A stretch of DNA of 64,000 nt from Kiloniella laminariae (GTDB lineage: Bacteria > Pseudomonadota > Alphaproteobacteria > Kiloniellales > Kiloniellaceae): NCBI RefSeq assembly GCF_027214005.1, contig NZ_JAPWGY010000002.1, positions 521,860 through 585,859 of the forward strand, written 5' to 3'. Shown one piece after another: positions 26,316 to 35,273 of the stretch (its first letter is position 1; each line of letters opens with the position of its first letter). A model generated the notes under the pieces. It was not told the origin of the DNA. It made no database searches and saw nothing but the letters and a program-made list of their open reading frames with translations. Position numbers and translations under genes: made by a program.

Positions 26316-27758
26316 ATGTTGGACGAAATAGAGCTTCCAAATTTGCAGGAAATTGAACAGTCTGTCTGGAAATTGCTCGAGTGGCTCAGCCATAACCTGC
26401 TCAGTTGGCCCGTGATCCTCCAGCTTGTCCTTCTGATCCTGCTGTTGCCTGCAAGTCGTTATCTGGGGAAAAAGATCAGCCCCATTGCTTCAGAATGGAA
26501 TCATAAGTCCCGTACCCCCCTTCTCCTGCGTTCAATCCTGAGTAACCTTCGGCCCTTGATTCCCTGGGTTATTTATCTGATTGCACTCTGGATTACACTG
26601 GGGGTTCTGTTTCAGATCGACGCCCCCCTCCGCAGCCGCTTCCTGATCAACACCGTTGCCAGTCTGACCTTGGCCTGGGTCATTATCAGCCTGACCACCA
26701 GTCTGATCAAGACCCGGATTGTCGCCAAAATGGTAACCCTGTTCATCTGGGCCATAGCAGCGCTGAACATACTTGGCCAGCTTGATCTTGCTAAGGAAAT
26801 CCTTGATTCCGCAGCTCTCGACATCGGCGGCTTGCGAATTTCCCTGTTGATGGTTCTCAAGGGAGTGATTTCTCTTGCGGTTTTACTCTGGGGCGCCATT
26901 GCCTTTAGCTCTCTGTTGGAACGACGGGTCAAAGCGGTCCCCGAACTGACCCCCTCGGTTCAGGTTCTTCTTGGCAAACTTCTCAAAGTAACCCTGATCG
27001 GTCTCGCAATTATCATCGGCCTGAAAAGTGTCGGCATTGACCTCTCCGCCTTTGCTCTCTTTGGTGGTGCGCTTGGTGTTGGTATCGGCTTTGGTTTGCA
27101 AAAAGTCATCGCCAATCTGGTTTCGGGCATCATTCTGCTGATGGACCGCTCGATCAAACCGGGCGATGTTATTGCGGTCAACAACACCTACGGCTGGGTA
27201 AAGTCTTTTGGTGCGCGCTATGCCTCAGTCATCACCCGTGATGGCACAGAACATCTGATCCCCAACGAGGAATTCATCACCCAGCGGGTTGAAAACTGGT
27301 CCTATTCCAACAGCTGGATCAGAGTTCGGGTCCCTGTCGGCGTCTCCTATAGTTCTGACATTCACCGTGCCATCGAACTCTGTATGGAGGCAGCAAAAGA
27401 AAACCCCAGAATCATGAACGACCCGGCGCCCAACTGTCTGGTCACAGGCTTTGGAGACAATTCGGTCAATCTTGAAGTTCGCTTCTGGATCCCGGACCCT
27501 CAGAACGGCCTGGGAAACATCAAAAGCGCCCTGATGCTTGCCATCTGGGACAAGTTCCATGCCTCGGGCGTCGAATTTCCCTTCCCGCAACGCGATTTGC
27601 ATATTAAAGGCCCGGTCGAGATTATCACCCGCTCAGAACAACCATCTGGGTCTGCCACTATACCAATGGAAAAGTCAGGTGCAAAGCGATCAAAGGCCTC
27701 CAGGGATCAGGATCATGGAGATCTCGATCTCGGGGACCAGGATGCAACAGACGACTAG
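26316..27758 (+). CDS. Small-conductance mechanosensitive channel family protein (MscS)
   Basis: 480 residues with AGGAG just before ATG 26316. It has several membrane segments before residue 240. The pore helix and gate are GALGVGIGFGLQKVIANLVSG (about 251-271), followed by the MscS beta domain (SIKPGDVI, then VTSFGARYASVITRDG-like region with IPNEEFITQRVENWSYS) and the C-terminal cage with VEFPFPQRDLH. Larger than E. coli MscS (286), nearer to MscM/YbdG-like members. It releases solutes upon hypo-osmotic shock. The tail after residue 430 is Asp-rich and low in complexity. Confidence 0.92.
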   Translation: MLDEIELPNLQEIEQSVWKLLEWLSHNLLSWPVILQLVLLILLLPASRYLGKKISPIASEWNHKSRTPLLLRSILSNLRPLIPWVIYLIALWITLGVLFQIDAPLRSRFLINTVASLTLAWVIISLTTSLIKTRIVAKMVTLFIWAIAALNILGQLDLAKEILDSAALDIGGLRISLLMVLKGVISLAVLLWGAIAFSSLLERRVKAVPELTPSVQVLLGKLLKVTLIGLAIIIGLKSVGIDLSAFALFGGALGVGIGFGLQKVIANLVSGIILLMDRSIKPGDVIAVNNTYGWVKSFGARYASVITRDGTEHLIPNEEFITQRVENWSYSNSWIRVRVPVGVSYSSDIHRAIELCMEAAKENPRIMNDPAPNCLVTGFGDNSVNLEVRFWIPDPQNGLGNIKSALMLAIWDKFHASGVEFPFPQRDLHIKGPVEIITRSEQPSGSATIPMEKSGAKRSKASRDQDHGDLDLGDQDATDD

Positions 27759-27835
27759 ATATTGAAAAAAATCTGGCACTCAGGAACAGCCAGCGTTACC
27801 CTCGGAACACCCCAAATCGGACTTGATATCCAGCC

Positions 27836-28684
27836 ATGACAAACACACTGCCCCCCCGGCTCCACCCTTATCGCGACGACCTTGCTGCCGAATATCTCAA
27901 GGGCAAACTTACAGCAGTGCGTTATAGCAAGGGCTACCCGGCACAGGTCATTGTTGGCCAGAGTTCCCTGCGTCGCCACCCCGTGGTAGAATCTGTGCAG
28001 GACAGCGAGCTACTTTTTGGTGAAAAGCTGACGGTTTACGAAGAAAAAGACGGCTGGGCCTGGGTGCAGAATGCCCGCGACAGCTATGTCGGCTACGTTC
28101 GTTTCTCGGATCTGAGTCGGGAAGTACGTGCCACAACCCACCGGGTAACAGCACTACGCACCTATGTTTACCCACAACCCGATATGAAAACACCGCCACT
28201 TGACCTGCTATCCATGCAGAGCGCTGTGCTCTCTCTTCGACAGGAAGGACGTTTCACCCAGATTCAGGGAGGAGGTTGGGTCTTTACCGACCATATCTCC
28301 CCTCAGAGTGAAACCGCAGCTGATCATGTCAGTGTCGCAAAACGTTTTCTCGGCACGCCCTACTGCTGGGGCGGGAAAACCTCGATAGGCATAGATTGTT
28401 CCGGACTGGTCCAGATCGCTCTCGGTGCCTGCGGTCATTCGGTTTTACGGGATACAGGCATGCAGGAACAGACCCTGGGTACCCCGATCAATTCGGACCA
28501 GGTAACCACAGGCGACCTGCTCTACTGGCCCGGTCACGTCGCCATAGCGCTCGACAGCAAGACTGCGATCCATGCCACCGCCCATAGTATGGATGTAACA
28601 ATCGAGCCCATTTCCCATATTACCGAACGGGTTGAAATGGACACCGGCGGCACAGGCATGACGGCTATCAAACGCATCAGCTAA
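27836..28684 (+). CDS. NlpC/P60 family peptidoglycan peptidase with SH3 domains
   Basis: 282 residues. Two bacterial SH3-like regions (about 40-95 and 105-155) precede an NlpC/P60 domain. The catalytic triad is visible: Cys188 in GIDCSGLVQ, His234 in WPGHVAIALD, and His246 in IHATAH. YCWGGKTS is the domain's start motif. No signal peptide is seen, as in other alphaproteobacterial members (dipeptidyl-peptidase VI-like enzymes that recycle muropeptides in the cytoplasm). The weak ribosome site makes the start slightly unsure. Confidence 0.92.
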   Translation: MTNTLPPRLHPYRDDLAAEYLKGKLTAVRYSKGYPAQVIVGQSSLRRHPVVESVQDSELLFGEKLTVYEEKDGWAWVQNARDSYVGYVRFSDLSREVRATTHRVTALRTYVYPQPDMKTPPLDLLSMQSAVLSLRQEGRFTQIQGGGWVFTDHISPQSETAADHVSVAKRFLGTPYCWGGKTSIGIDCSGLVQIALGACGHSVLRDTGMQEQTLGTPINSDQVTTGDLLYWPGHVAIALDSKTAIHATAHSMDVTIEPISHITERVEMDTGGTGMTAIKRIS

Positions 28685-28688
28685 GCCC

Positions 28689-29558
28689 ATGCTGCTTACA
28701 GTTCTACGGGGGCCGTTTTCAACCCGGCGATCGCCCTTTGCCCTGTTCAGCGCCGTTATGGCGATTATCCTCCTGACTTTCCTGACCCAAATCGGCGGGG
28801 CAGTTCTCTGGCTGGCTTTTGGCATGGGGCAGATTCTGTCTGGCCGTTATGGGACGGGTTGGAAAAGCAGCAGCCTTCTTTGCTTTCTTTTGATCTATAG
28901 CAATATCAGCTTTCTGATCCTGCCCCGGATCGCCCCCGGATTTGGCCGGGTTGCCCTGAACTGTTTTGCTACGACGCAAGCCCCTTATGCCGCCAATTCA
29001 CCGCTGTATTGTCTGCTCAATCGCCACTACGTTGCCCCGGAGCTGAAACCACTGATCGAAGATCTCTCCGCGCAGGTAGCCAGGCAGTATCCCGGCAGCA
29101 TCACCACCTATCTCGACGCCAATTTTCCTTTCTTCGATGGCTTCCCGCTCCTGCCGCACAAGAGCCATCAGGACTGCAGGAAACTTGATCTCACCCTGTT
29201 CTACCAAGAAAAATCCAGCGGCGAAAAACATCTTCGGGCGGGCGGCTGGTTTCTCGGGTACTGGATCTTTGCCCCGGCCCGGATTTATGAAACATCCCCC
29301 GCCTGTACCAAAGATGGTATCCTGCGCTGGCGCATGGACTGGCTACAGGGCCTTTTCACAGATCTTGCGCTGGACCATGAACGCACCCGCGCCCTGCTCG
29401 GTTTTCTGATCGACGACAAGGGTTCTCGAAAGCAGATCGGCAAGGTCTTCCTCGAACCCTATCTGGAGAAAGCTTTGGGCTTCAATGATGCCAGGATCAG
29501 ACCCGCAGGCTGCACCGCCGCCCGCCACGACGATCATATACATATCCAGTTGAAGTGA
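28689..29558 (+). CDS. Membrane-anchored protein with MepA/M15-like metal-binding end
   Basis: 289 residues, starting five bases after the NlpC/P60 stop. N-terminal hydrophobic segments (about 17-70) suggest membrane attachment. The soluble part ends in GCTAARHDDHIHIQ (Arg279-Asp282, His283, His285), which resembles the second zinc motif of LAS-type peptidoglycan peptidases such as MepA and VanY. A matching upstream HxxxxxxD motif is not certain; the HKSHQDCRKLDL stretch is a candidate. Peptidoglycan hydrolysis is inferred from this motif and from the flanking wall enzymes. Confidence 0.6.
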   Translation: MLLTVLRGPFSTRRSPFALFSAVMAIILLTFLTQIGGAVLWLAFGMGQILSGRYGTGWKSSSLLCFLLIYSNISFLILPRIAPGFGRVALNCFATTQAPYAANSPLYCLLNRHYVAPELKPLIEDLSAQVARQYPGSITTYLDANFPFFDGFPLLPHKSHQDCRKLDLTLFYQEKSSGEKHLRAGGWFLGYWIFAPARIYETSPACTKDGILRWRMDWLQGLFTDLALDHERTRALLGFLIDDKGSRKQIGKVFLEPYLEKALGFNDARIRPAGCTAARHDDHIHIQLK

Positions 29559-29664
29559 ACTCCCCTGCTCCATTTCTGTGAAGGCATACCACGCGACAAC
29601 GTGACAGGTGCATCAGAGGAAAAGAGGTGTTAGTCTGACCTCTGTTCAGGAGAAATAAAAAACA

Positions 29665-30723
29665 ATGACACAGACAACAGATTTTCAGCTTTCCCCAGCG
29701 GGCGTATCCCCGGTAACTAGCGGACATCCCGCTATGGTCGATCCTTTTGGCCGCATGGTGGATTATCTGCGGATTTCCGTGACAGACCGCTGTGACTTTC
29801 GCTGTGTCTATTGCATGTCGGAAGACATGAACTTTCTGCCGAAAAAAGAACTGCTGACCATCGAGGAGCTGACCCGGGTTTCCAACGCCTTTATCCGTCT
29901 CGGGGTCAAGAAACTGCGTTTTACCGGGGGCGAGCCGCTGGTGCGCAAGAACATCATGGCCCTGTTTAACAATCTGACACCCCAGCTTGAGTCTGGTGCC
30001 CTGCGCGAGATGACCTTGACCACCAACGGCAGCCAGCTGGGTAAATATGCCCAGCAACTGGCAGATGCCGGTATGCGACGGATCAATGTATCCCTGGATA
30101 CACTCAACAGTGACAAATTCACCGCGATCACCCGCTGGGGCAAGTTTGATCAGGTGATGGAAGGGCTACAGGCTGCAAAAAAAGCCGGACTGAAAGTAAA
30201 AATCAACACCGTCGCCCTTCAGGGGGTCAACGATGATGAACTGCACACGCTGGTTTCCTGGTGTGGTGATGAAGGTTTTGACCTGACCTTTATCGAGGTC
30301 ATGCCCATGGGCGATATCGGCAACGAAGACCGCGTCGATCAGTATCTCCCGCTGACCAAAGTCCGCAGCCTGCTTTCCGAACGCTGGAGCCTGAACGAGA
30401 TCGACTATAAAACCGGGGGACCTGCCCGCTATGTCGAGGTCAGGGAAACCGGAGGAAAGATCGGCTTTATCACCCCGATGACCCACAATTTCTGTGAAAG
30501 CTGCAACCGGGTACGCATGACCTGCACCGGGACACTTTATCTCTGTCTTGGACAGGATGACGCCATGGATCTACGTGCGCCCTTGCGCAGCAGCGACAGT
30601 GATGAACCTCTGGAGCAGGCCATCTTCAAAGCTATTGCCCGTAAACCCAAAGGCCATGACTTCATCATAGACCGTGACACCCTGCCATCTGTTGCCCGCC
30701 ATATGAGTGTAACTGGTGGCTAG
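29665..30723 (+). CDS. moaA: GTP 3',8-cyclase (molybdenum cofactor biosynthesis)
   Basis: 352 residues after AGGAG. Radical SAM cluster at Cys43, Cys47, Cys50 ([13 protein letters not shown]); GGEP in [12 protein letters not shown]; second cluster C-x2-C-x13-C in [22 protein letters not shown]; and the C-terminal Gly-Gly needed for activity (SVTGG). It converts GTP to the cyclic intermediate that MoaC turns into cPMP. No other moa gene is adjacent; an MFS gene converges on it. It links to mobA, fdhD and tupBCA 7-11 kb upstream. Confidence 0.96.
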   Translation: MTQTTDFQLSPAGVSPVTSGHPAMVDPFGRMVDYLRISVTDRCDFRCVYCMSEDMNFLPKKELLTIEELTRVSNAFIRLGVKKLRFTGGEPLVRKNIMALFNNLTPQLESGALREMTLTTNGSQLGKYAQQLADAGMRRINVSLDTLNSDKFTAITRWGKFDQVMEGLQAAKKAGLKVKINTVALQGVNDDELHTLVSWCGDEGFDLTFIEVMPMGDIGNEDRVDQYLPLTKVRSLLSERWSLNEIDYKTGGPARYVEVRETGGKIGFITPMTHNFCESCNRVRMTCTGTLYLCLGQDDAMDLRAPLRSSDSDEPLEQAIFKAIARKPKGHDFIIDRDTLPSVARHMSVTGG

Positions 30724-30763
30724 GTAACAACAAGAGATCAAGCCAGACAGCTGTCTTCTCCGG

Positions 30764-32002
30764 TCAACCCGTTTCGATTGAAGATCGCTTCTTATTCAGG
30801 ATCAACGGCTGGAGATAATACCAGACCACGGCCAGAATCTGTGCGCAAAGCAGCAAGATAATACCGGCACGATAACCTTCGACAGCATAGCCCCCGTTTT
30901 CCTGCAATGGCCAGAGTTCGATAATTTCGCCCACAAGCCATTGCGCAGCAAAAGCCATGGTAAAGACCATGGAATTCAGCCCGGTGTTGACCCTCCCGGC
31001 CAAATCAGCTGGAAAATGCTGAGAAAGCCCTGGATACACCAGATATCCCCCGGTACCAAACAGGGCAAAGCTCATCCAGACGGCTAAAAGCTGAACATAA
31101 GAAAAATCATCGGCAACCAGTAACAGCGCCTGGGGCAGAAGACAGAGCTTCATTCCGATACAACCGACTGTGATCGGGCTGATATGATGTCGGCGAAGCC
31201 AATCTGTAATAAAACCACCCACCAGAAAGCCGGAAAAAACAGCAATGGCGATAAAGCCCAGCGTCGAGGCCACAAGATTGCGTTCCAGTCCGGCGACATC
31301 GCGCAACCAAGGCCCTGACCAAAGCGCCTGCAAGGCAAAAAAGGCAGCCTGGGACATGATGGTAAAGGGGGCTATGCGCCAAAAATAGTGGCTCCGGAAA
31401 ATCTGTCCGTACTCTCGAAACTGTTGACCCACCGACAGGAGAGGTGGAATTTCTCCCCGGCGCGGGATAACAAAATAAATCAGGAACGAGATAACTACAG
31501 ACAACCCGGCAAATACCAGGAAAATCCCCCGCCAGCCGATTTCACCCGCAAGAAACTCTACCGGGGCTGTACCAGCAATAGCCCCCAGTCCTCCGGCAGC
31601 AAGATGACAGCCATTGATCAGCGGTAATCTTTCTTTTGGCACCCAACTGACATAAGCCTTAAAAGCCGCCATCATACAGGCCGACACCCCAAAACCGATC
31701 ATAGCCCGGCCAAGCAAAAGCAGGGGAAAGGCTTCGGCCCAGAAAAACAGCAGGCAGCCCGCCGCGGTAAAGAGCATCAGCAGGCTTTCCACCTTGCGGG
31801 GGCCATAGCGGTCCAGCAACAGCCCCAACGGTAACTGGGTCGCAGCAAAGGCAATAAAAAAGGTACTGGTCATCAACCCCAGATCAGAGGCGTCAAGATC
31901 CAGCTCGCTTACCAGGTCAGGTGCGATGACGGCATTGACCACCCGCAAAAGAAAAGACAGGAAATATCCCAGAGCAAAGGGCAGGAAAACGCGCAATATC
32001 AT
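30764..32002 (-). CDS. MFS transporter
   Basis: 412 residues, twelve membrane segments. MFS motif A appears as LLLDRYGPRKVESL after TSTFFIAFAATQLPLG. It has no recognisable substrate signature. It converges with moaA (40 bases between stops) and is similar in general layout to the MFS protein at 16707, which lies beside mobA. Proximity to molybdenum-cofactor genes in both cases may be chance. Confidence 0.85.
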   Translation of the reverse strand: MILRVFLPFALGYFLSFLLRVVNAVIAPDLVSELDLDASDLGLMTSTFFIAFAATQLPLGLLLDRYGPRKVESLLMLFTAAGCLLFFWAEAFPLLLLGRAMIGFGVSACMMAAFKAYVSWVPKERLPLINGCHLAAGGLGAIAGTAPVEFLAGEIGWRGIFLVFAGLSVVISFLIYFVIPRRGEIPPLLSVGQQFREYGQIFRSHYFWRIAPFTIMSQAAFFALQALWSGPWLRDVAGLERNLVASTLGFIAIAVFSGFLVGGFITDWLRRHHISPITVGCIGMKLCLLPQALLLVADDFSYVQLLAVWMSFALFGTGGYLVYPGLSQHFPADLAGRVNTGLNSMVFTMAFAAQWLVGEIIELWPLQENGGYAVEGYRAGIILLLCAQILAVVWYYLQPLILNKKRSSIETG

Positions 32003-32063
32003 GACTGGATCAAACCCTTGGCAAGATTTCTCTCATTGCAATCTCTGTCAGTGCAGAAAAACT

Positions 32064-32534
32064 TCACTGCAAAACCACCTGATGGGTAAAATTCCGGCCA
32101 TTGGTGATCGTGATCTGCTTGAACCCCATCAAAGCAGCCAGATCAAAGAAAGTGAAGACATCCTGCACCCCCAGTTCCTGAAAAATCGGCAAAGTACGCA
32201 CCGCTGCGGTCATGTTGGCGAAAATAGCCCTGGCACGGTAAATCGTATCAAGGCGGCCATCGACCAGCCCGACGATAATCAGCTTCTCGGCATCTTCGCC
32301 TTTGGCAAAAATTGCCGCTTCCGGTGGGAACTCCCGTTTCATGTTTTCCTGGGTGATCGCAGTAACAAAAGCTACGCGGGTTTTCCGGTTTGCAGTTTCC
32401 AATGACTTTGCCCGAGCATGATAGATTTCCCGGTAAATCGGCTCGGGGTAATAATACCCGGCATGGCGGTCTTCCGCCTGCGCTGACTGGAAAATAATCA
32501 GCAAGGATAACAGGGCAAAGAATATGCGAAACAC
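32064..32534 (-). CDS. Small secreted protein of unknown function
   Basis: 156 residues from GTG 32534, preceded by AGGGGGA. An upstream frame exists but has no ribosome site. Signal peptide FRIFFALLSLLIIFQSAQA with cleavage after AQA. The mature part has a YYYPEPIYREIYHARA stretch and a compact alpha/beta body ending in TITNGRNFTHQV. A similar layout is common among uncharacterised periplasmic proteins of alphaproteobacteria. Divergent from nadK. No function can be assigned. Confidence 0.72.
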   Translation of the reverse strand: MFRIFFALLSLLIIFQSAQAEDRHAGYYYPEPIYREIYHARAKSLETANRKTRVAFVTAITQENMKREFPPEAAIFAKGEDAEKLIIVGLVDGRLDTIYRARAIFANMTAAVRTLPIFQELGVQDVFTFFDLAALMGFKQITITNGRNFTHQVVLQ

Positions 32535-32753
32535 GGTGGGATTCCCCCTTAAGGTCCAAGATTCACTCTCGCTCGAATCAGCATGATCCCTGCAACCCTT
32601 TGAAACTGCAACAAAGCGGTAAAAAGGAATTTTCACAGAATCGAACGACGAGACATTTTGACAGTGCTTCTCCCCGCTGTCAGTCTATTGTTATTCTTTG
32701 TGAAAATGAATGTGTGGTCCCAGACCATGACAGACGGGAATAAGGCTGTAGCC

Positions 32754-33521
32754 ATGAGCAGAAAGCGTCTTGCATTTGTTGCCTCTGACAGTGAGAAAGC
32801 AACCAATGCACTGGAGCGTCTAACCAAACGGTATCAAGCCGTAGCCCCCGAGCAAGCCGATGTTATCGTTGCCCTGGGGGGGGACGGCTTTATGCTCGAA
32901 ACGCTGCACCAGTACATCGGGCTCGAAGTTCCGATCTATGGCATGAACCGGGGAACGATAGGTTTTCTGCTCAACCGCTATGATGAAGAAGCCCTGGATA
33001 CCCGCATTGAACAGGCCGTCACCGTTACCCTTCACCCCTTGCGCATGTCGGTGCTTACCGTAAGCGGCCAAAGACACGAAGCCCTCGCCATCAACGAAGT
33101 CTCCCTGCACCGTGAAAGTCGTCAGGCTGCCAGTATAGGAATTGATATTGATGGTATAGAACGGATGGAAGAACTGGTCTGTGACGGGGTTATTGTTTCA
33201 ACCCCTGCCGGAAGCACGGCTTACAACCTCTCGGCCCACGGACCGATTATCCCGATCGGTGCTTCCCTGCTGGCGATGACACCAATCAGTGCCTTCCGTC
33301 CTCGCAGATGGCGCGGCGCCCTCCTGCCTGCCAGTGCAGAGGTATCCTTTCGCACGCTGGATACCGAAAAGCGGCCCTTGTCTGCTGCTGCTGATTTTAC
33401 CGAGATCAAACACGTCAAACAGGTCACTGTCCGCCAGGATACATCTGTATCGTTAAACCTGCTCTTTGATCTGGAACACAATCTGGAAGAGCGCATTATC
33501 CGCGAACAGTTTCTGCCCTGA
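32754..33521 (+). CDS. nadK: NAD kinase
   Basis: 255 residues from ATG 32754; this start aligns with the family, while in-frame starts at 32727 or 32658 would add an unlikely hydrophobic leader. NAD kinase makes NADP. GGDG (nucleotide-binding) is in [16 protein letters not shown] motif in [40 protein letters not shown] is the substrate-binding block. It contains a neutral-looking run of eight G at about 32876-32883. It is followed by a hairpin terminator. Confidence 0.93.
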   Translation: MSRKRLAFVASDSEKATNALERLTKRYQAVAPEQADVIVALGGDGFMLETLHQYIGLEVPIYGMNRGTIGFLLNRYDEEALDTRIEQAVTVTLHPLRMSVLTVSGQRHEALAINEVSLHRESRQAASIGIDIDGIERMEELVCDGVIVSTPAGSTAYNLSAHGPIIPIGASLLAMTPISAFRPRRWRGALLPASAEVSFRTLDTEKRPLSAAADFTEIKHVKQVTVRQDTSVSLNLLFDLEHNLEERIIREQFLP

Positions 33522-33606
33522 ATAACGCGCTCCAGATAAAACGGATGAAACTGTCTGTTGCACGCGTATTGGCGAGAAAAGCTGGCATCCTGTCCTGAAA
33601 CCGCAA

Positions 33607-33643
33607 GAGCCTGACACAAGCGTCGGCCGCTTTTGTCAGGCTC
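33607..33643 (+). terminator. Terminator of nadK
   Basis: GAGCCTGACA pairs with TGTCAGGCTC, extended by an inner CAAGCG/CGCTTT stem. Confidence 0.75.
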
Positions 33644-33671
33644 CTGGGTTATTCCTCAAAGAGGAAAGAGT

Positions 33672-33701
33672 ACGCTATCCCCGAAGGGTACCCGATAGCG
33701 T
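33672..33701 (-). terminator. Terminator of the DUF1127 gene
   Basis: ACGCTATC pairs with GATAGCGT around a GGGTACCC-containing loop, 26 bases after the DUF1127 stop, followed on the minus strand by ACTCTTTCC. Confidence 0.65.
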
Positions 33702-33727
33702 GTCGGGGCAGGGTCGACTTTGAAACT

Positions 33728-33964
33728 CTAGATCGACCAGAAAGGTTTGGCGGCTTCCTTTTGCGCATCTTCGACTGAAATCCCCATGTCCTGTAGCAGG
33801 TGGCTGTCGATTTCGCGCAGCGCTGCGCGCTCGTTCAAGCGATTTTGCCAAGCCAGAAGTACAGAGGCAACAAAGGTTACCGGGGTCATCAGAAAAGTCA
33901 TGCCTGGCTTGTTGATACGCAACTCACCCAAGGCATAACCTTTGTGCATTGTTACATTTGCCAT
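33728..33964 (-). CDS. DUF1127 (YjiS-like) small protein
   Basis: 78 residues from ATG 33964, with AAGGAG seven bases upstream. The C-terminal DUF1127 motif is clear: W-x(5)-ERAALREIDSHLLQDMGIS. Short members of this arginine-rich family act in phosphate, carbon and RNA metabolism in Rhizobiales; this one is acidic-basic mixed with an N-terminal extension. It lies between nadK and a LysR gene and has its own terminator. Role unknown. Confidence 0.88.
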   Translation of the reverse strand: MANVTMHKGYALGELRINKPGMTFLMTPVTFVASVLLAWQNRLNERAALREIDSHLLQDMGISVEDAQKEAAKPFWSI

Positions 33965-34106
33965 GACAATTCTCCTTATCCGAAAATGCGAACCACACTG
34001 GATCGCCTGTCTCAATTATCTTTGGTATAGCTAAGGTAGGAGCAATTGCTTTGTTTCTCAAACGATGTTATTTCATATATCGGATTAGTTATTTTGATGT
34101 GAAATC

Positions 34107-35084
34107 ATGCTCAGACCTCTACCCCCTCTCAACGCCCTCCGTGCTTTTGAAGCTGCTGCAAGGCACCTTTCCTTTACGAAAGCCGCACAGGAACTGTTTG
34201 TGACACAGGCTGCGGTCAGCCATCAGATAAAATCACTCGAAGACCATCTGGGTATCCAGCTGTTCAGACGCATGAACCGTCGCCTTATTTTAACTGATGA
34301 AGCCCAGATTCTTTTACCTGCCGTCAGCAAGGCCTTTGACATCATCAAATCGACGACCCAGAAACTTTATGACGGAGGGGACAGGGGCGCGCTGAAGGTC
34401 TCTGTTATGCCTTCCTTTGCCGCAAAATGGCTTTTGCCCCGCTTGCCAAAATTCCGCCGACTGCACCCTGAAATCGATATTCTGGTTTCCGCCACGATCA
34501 GCAAGGTCAACTTCAACCGTGACGATGTCGATATGGCAATCCGCTTTGGCAGTGGCCAATACCCCGGCCTGCAGGTCGATCAGATGATGAAAGACGAAAG
34601 TCTGGTTGTCTGCAGCCCGCATCTGCTCAAAGGCCCTCTGCCCCTCAGAAGCCCGGAAGACCTCAAATACCACACCCTGTTGCACGATGATGTCGGTGAA
34701 GAACCCTTTGCTGTTAACTGGCGCCGCTGGCTACAGTTGGCCGGTGTTACCGGGGTTGATCCAAACAGAGGTCCCGGCTATAGCGACTCAAGTCTGATCC
34801 TTCAGGCTGCGATCGAAGGACAAGGCGTCGCGTTGGGGCGAACATCACTGACCTATGACGATCTCAAGGCCGGGCGGCTGGTTTGTCCCTTTGGTCCCCG
34901 CGCTCCTGCCAACTATCAGTATTATGTGGTTTCCCCCTACAGCACTTCGGAAATCACCAAGATCAGGGTTTTCCGCGAATGGCTTCTTTCCGAAGCCAAA
35001 GCCGATGATTTTGTCCCGAATATCGAAGTCGATCTGGACCGTGCCCGAGAAAGAAAGTTACTGAGCAGCGGGGAAACATCCTGA
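34107..35084 (+). CDS. LysR family transcriptional regulator, GcvA type
   Basis: 325 residues. N-terminal winged helix (about 7-66): PPLNALRAFEAAARHLSFTKAAQELFVTQAAVSHQIKSLEDHLG, the pattern of GcvA-like regulators of alpha- and gammaproteobacteria. The effector domain follows (FAAKWLLPRLPKFRRLHPEI, DVDMAIRFGSGQYPG). It is not next to a glycine-cleavage operon, and no divergent target gene other than DUF1127 is visible, so its regulon is unknown. Confidence 0.9.
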   Translation: MLRPLPPLNALRAFEAAARHLSFTKAAQELFVTQAAVSHQIKSLEDHLGIQLFRRMNRRLILTDEAQILLPAVSKAFDIIKSTTQKLYDGGDRGALKVSVMPSFAAKWLLPRLPKFRRLHPEIDILVSATISKVNFNRDDVDMAIRFGSGQYPGLQVDQMMKDESLVVCSPHLLKGPLPLRSPEDLKYHTLLHDDVGEEPFAVNWRRWLQLAGVTGVDPNRGPGYSDSSLILQAAIEGQGVALGRTSLTYDDLKAGRLVCPFGPRAPANYQYYVVSPYSTSEITKIRVFREWLLSEAKADDFVPNIEVDLDRARERKLLSSGETS

Positions 35085-35156
35085 AAAACCACCAGGTCTC
35101 CCGAGCGCCCTGCAAGCAAACACCCGGCGGGAATCCCAAAAGAATTTTTATCCTAA

Positions 35157-35176
35157 GGCAAAGTATATTCTTTGCC
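35157..35176 (+). terminator. Possible terminator of the LysR gene
   Basis: GGCAAAG and CTTTGCC form a seven-base stem with a six-base AT loop, followed by a pyrimidine run. Confidence 0.45.
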
Positions 35177-35214
35177 CCTCTTCTGGAAAAATTCCGGATA
35201 CAGGAAACGAATCA

Positions 35215-35245
35215 TTGACACTTCTGTCCTTTCGGGCGAGAGAAT
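35215..35245 (+). promoter_or_regulatory. Possible promoter of tRNA-Leu
   Basis: A perfect -35 TTGACA (35215-35220) stands 54 bases before the tRNA. The best -10 candidate, GAGAAT (35240-35245), is at a long spacing of 19, so this is weak. Confidence 0.35.
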
Positions 35246-35273
35246 TCCCCGTAGAGTGTCGAAGACAACACGT

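Noticed and set aside
29559-29664. Moco riboswitch before moaA
   Set aside because: I looked for the conserved Moco aptamer pattern and did not see it; only a short AGAGGT/ACCTCT hairpin is present.
32876-32883. G8 tract in nadK as a phase-variable site
   Set aside because: nadK is essential in most bacteria, so slippage would be lethal; the tract simply encodes Gly-Gly-Asp with neutral codon use.
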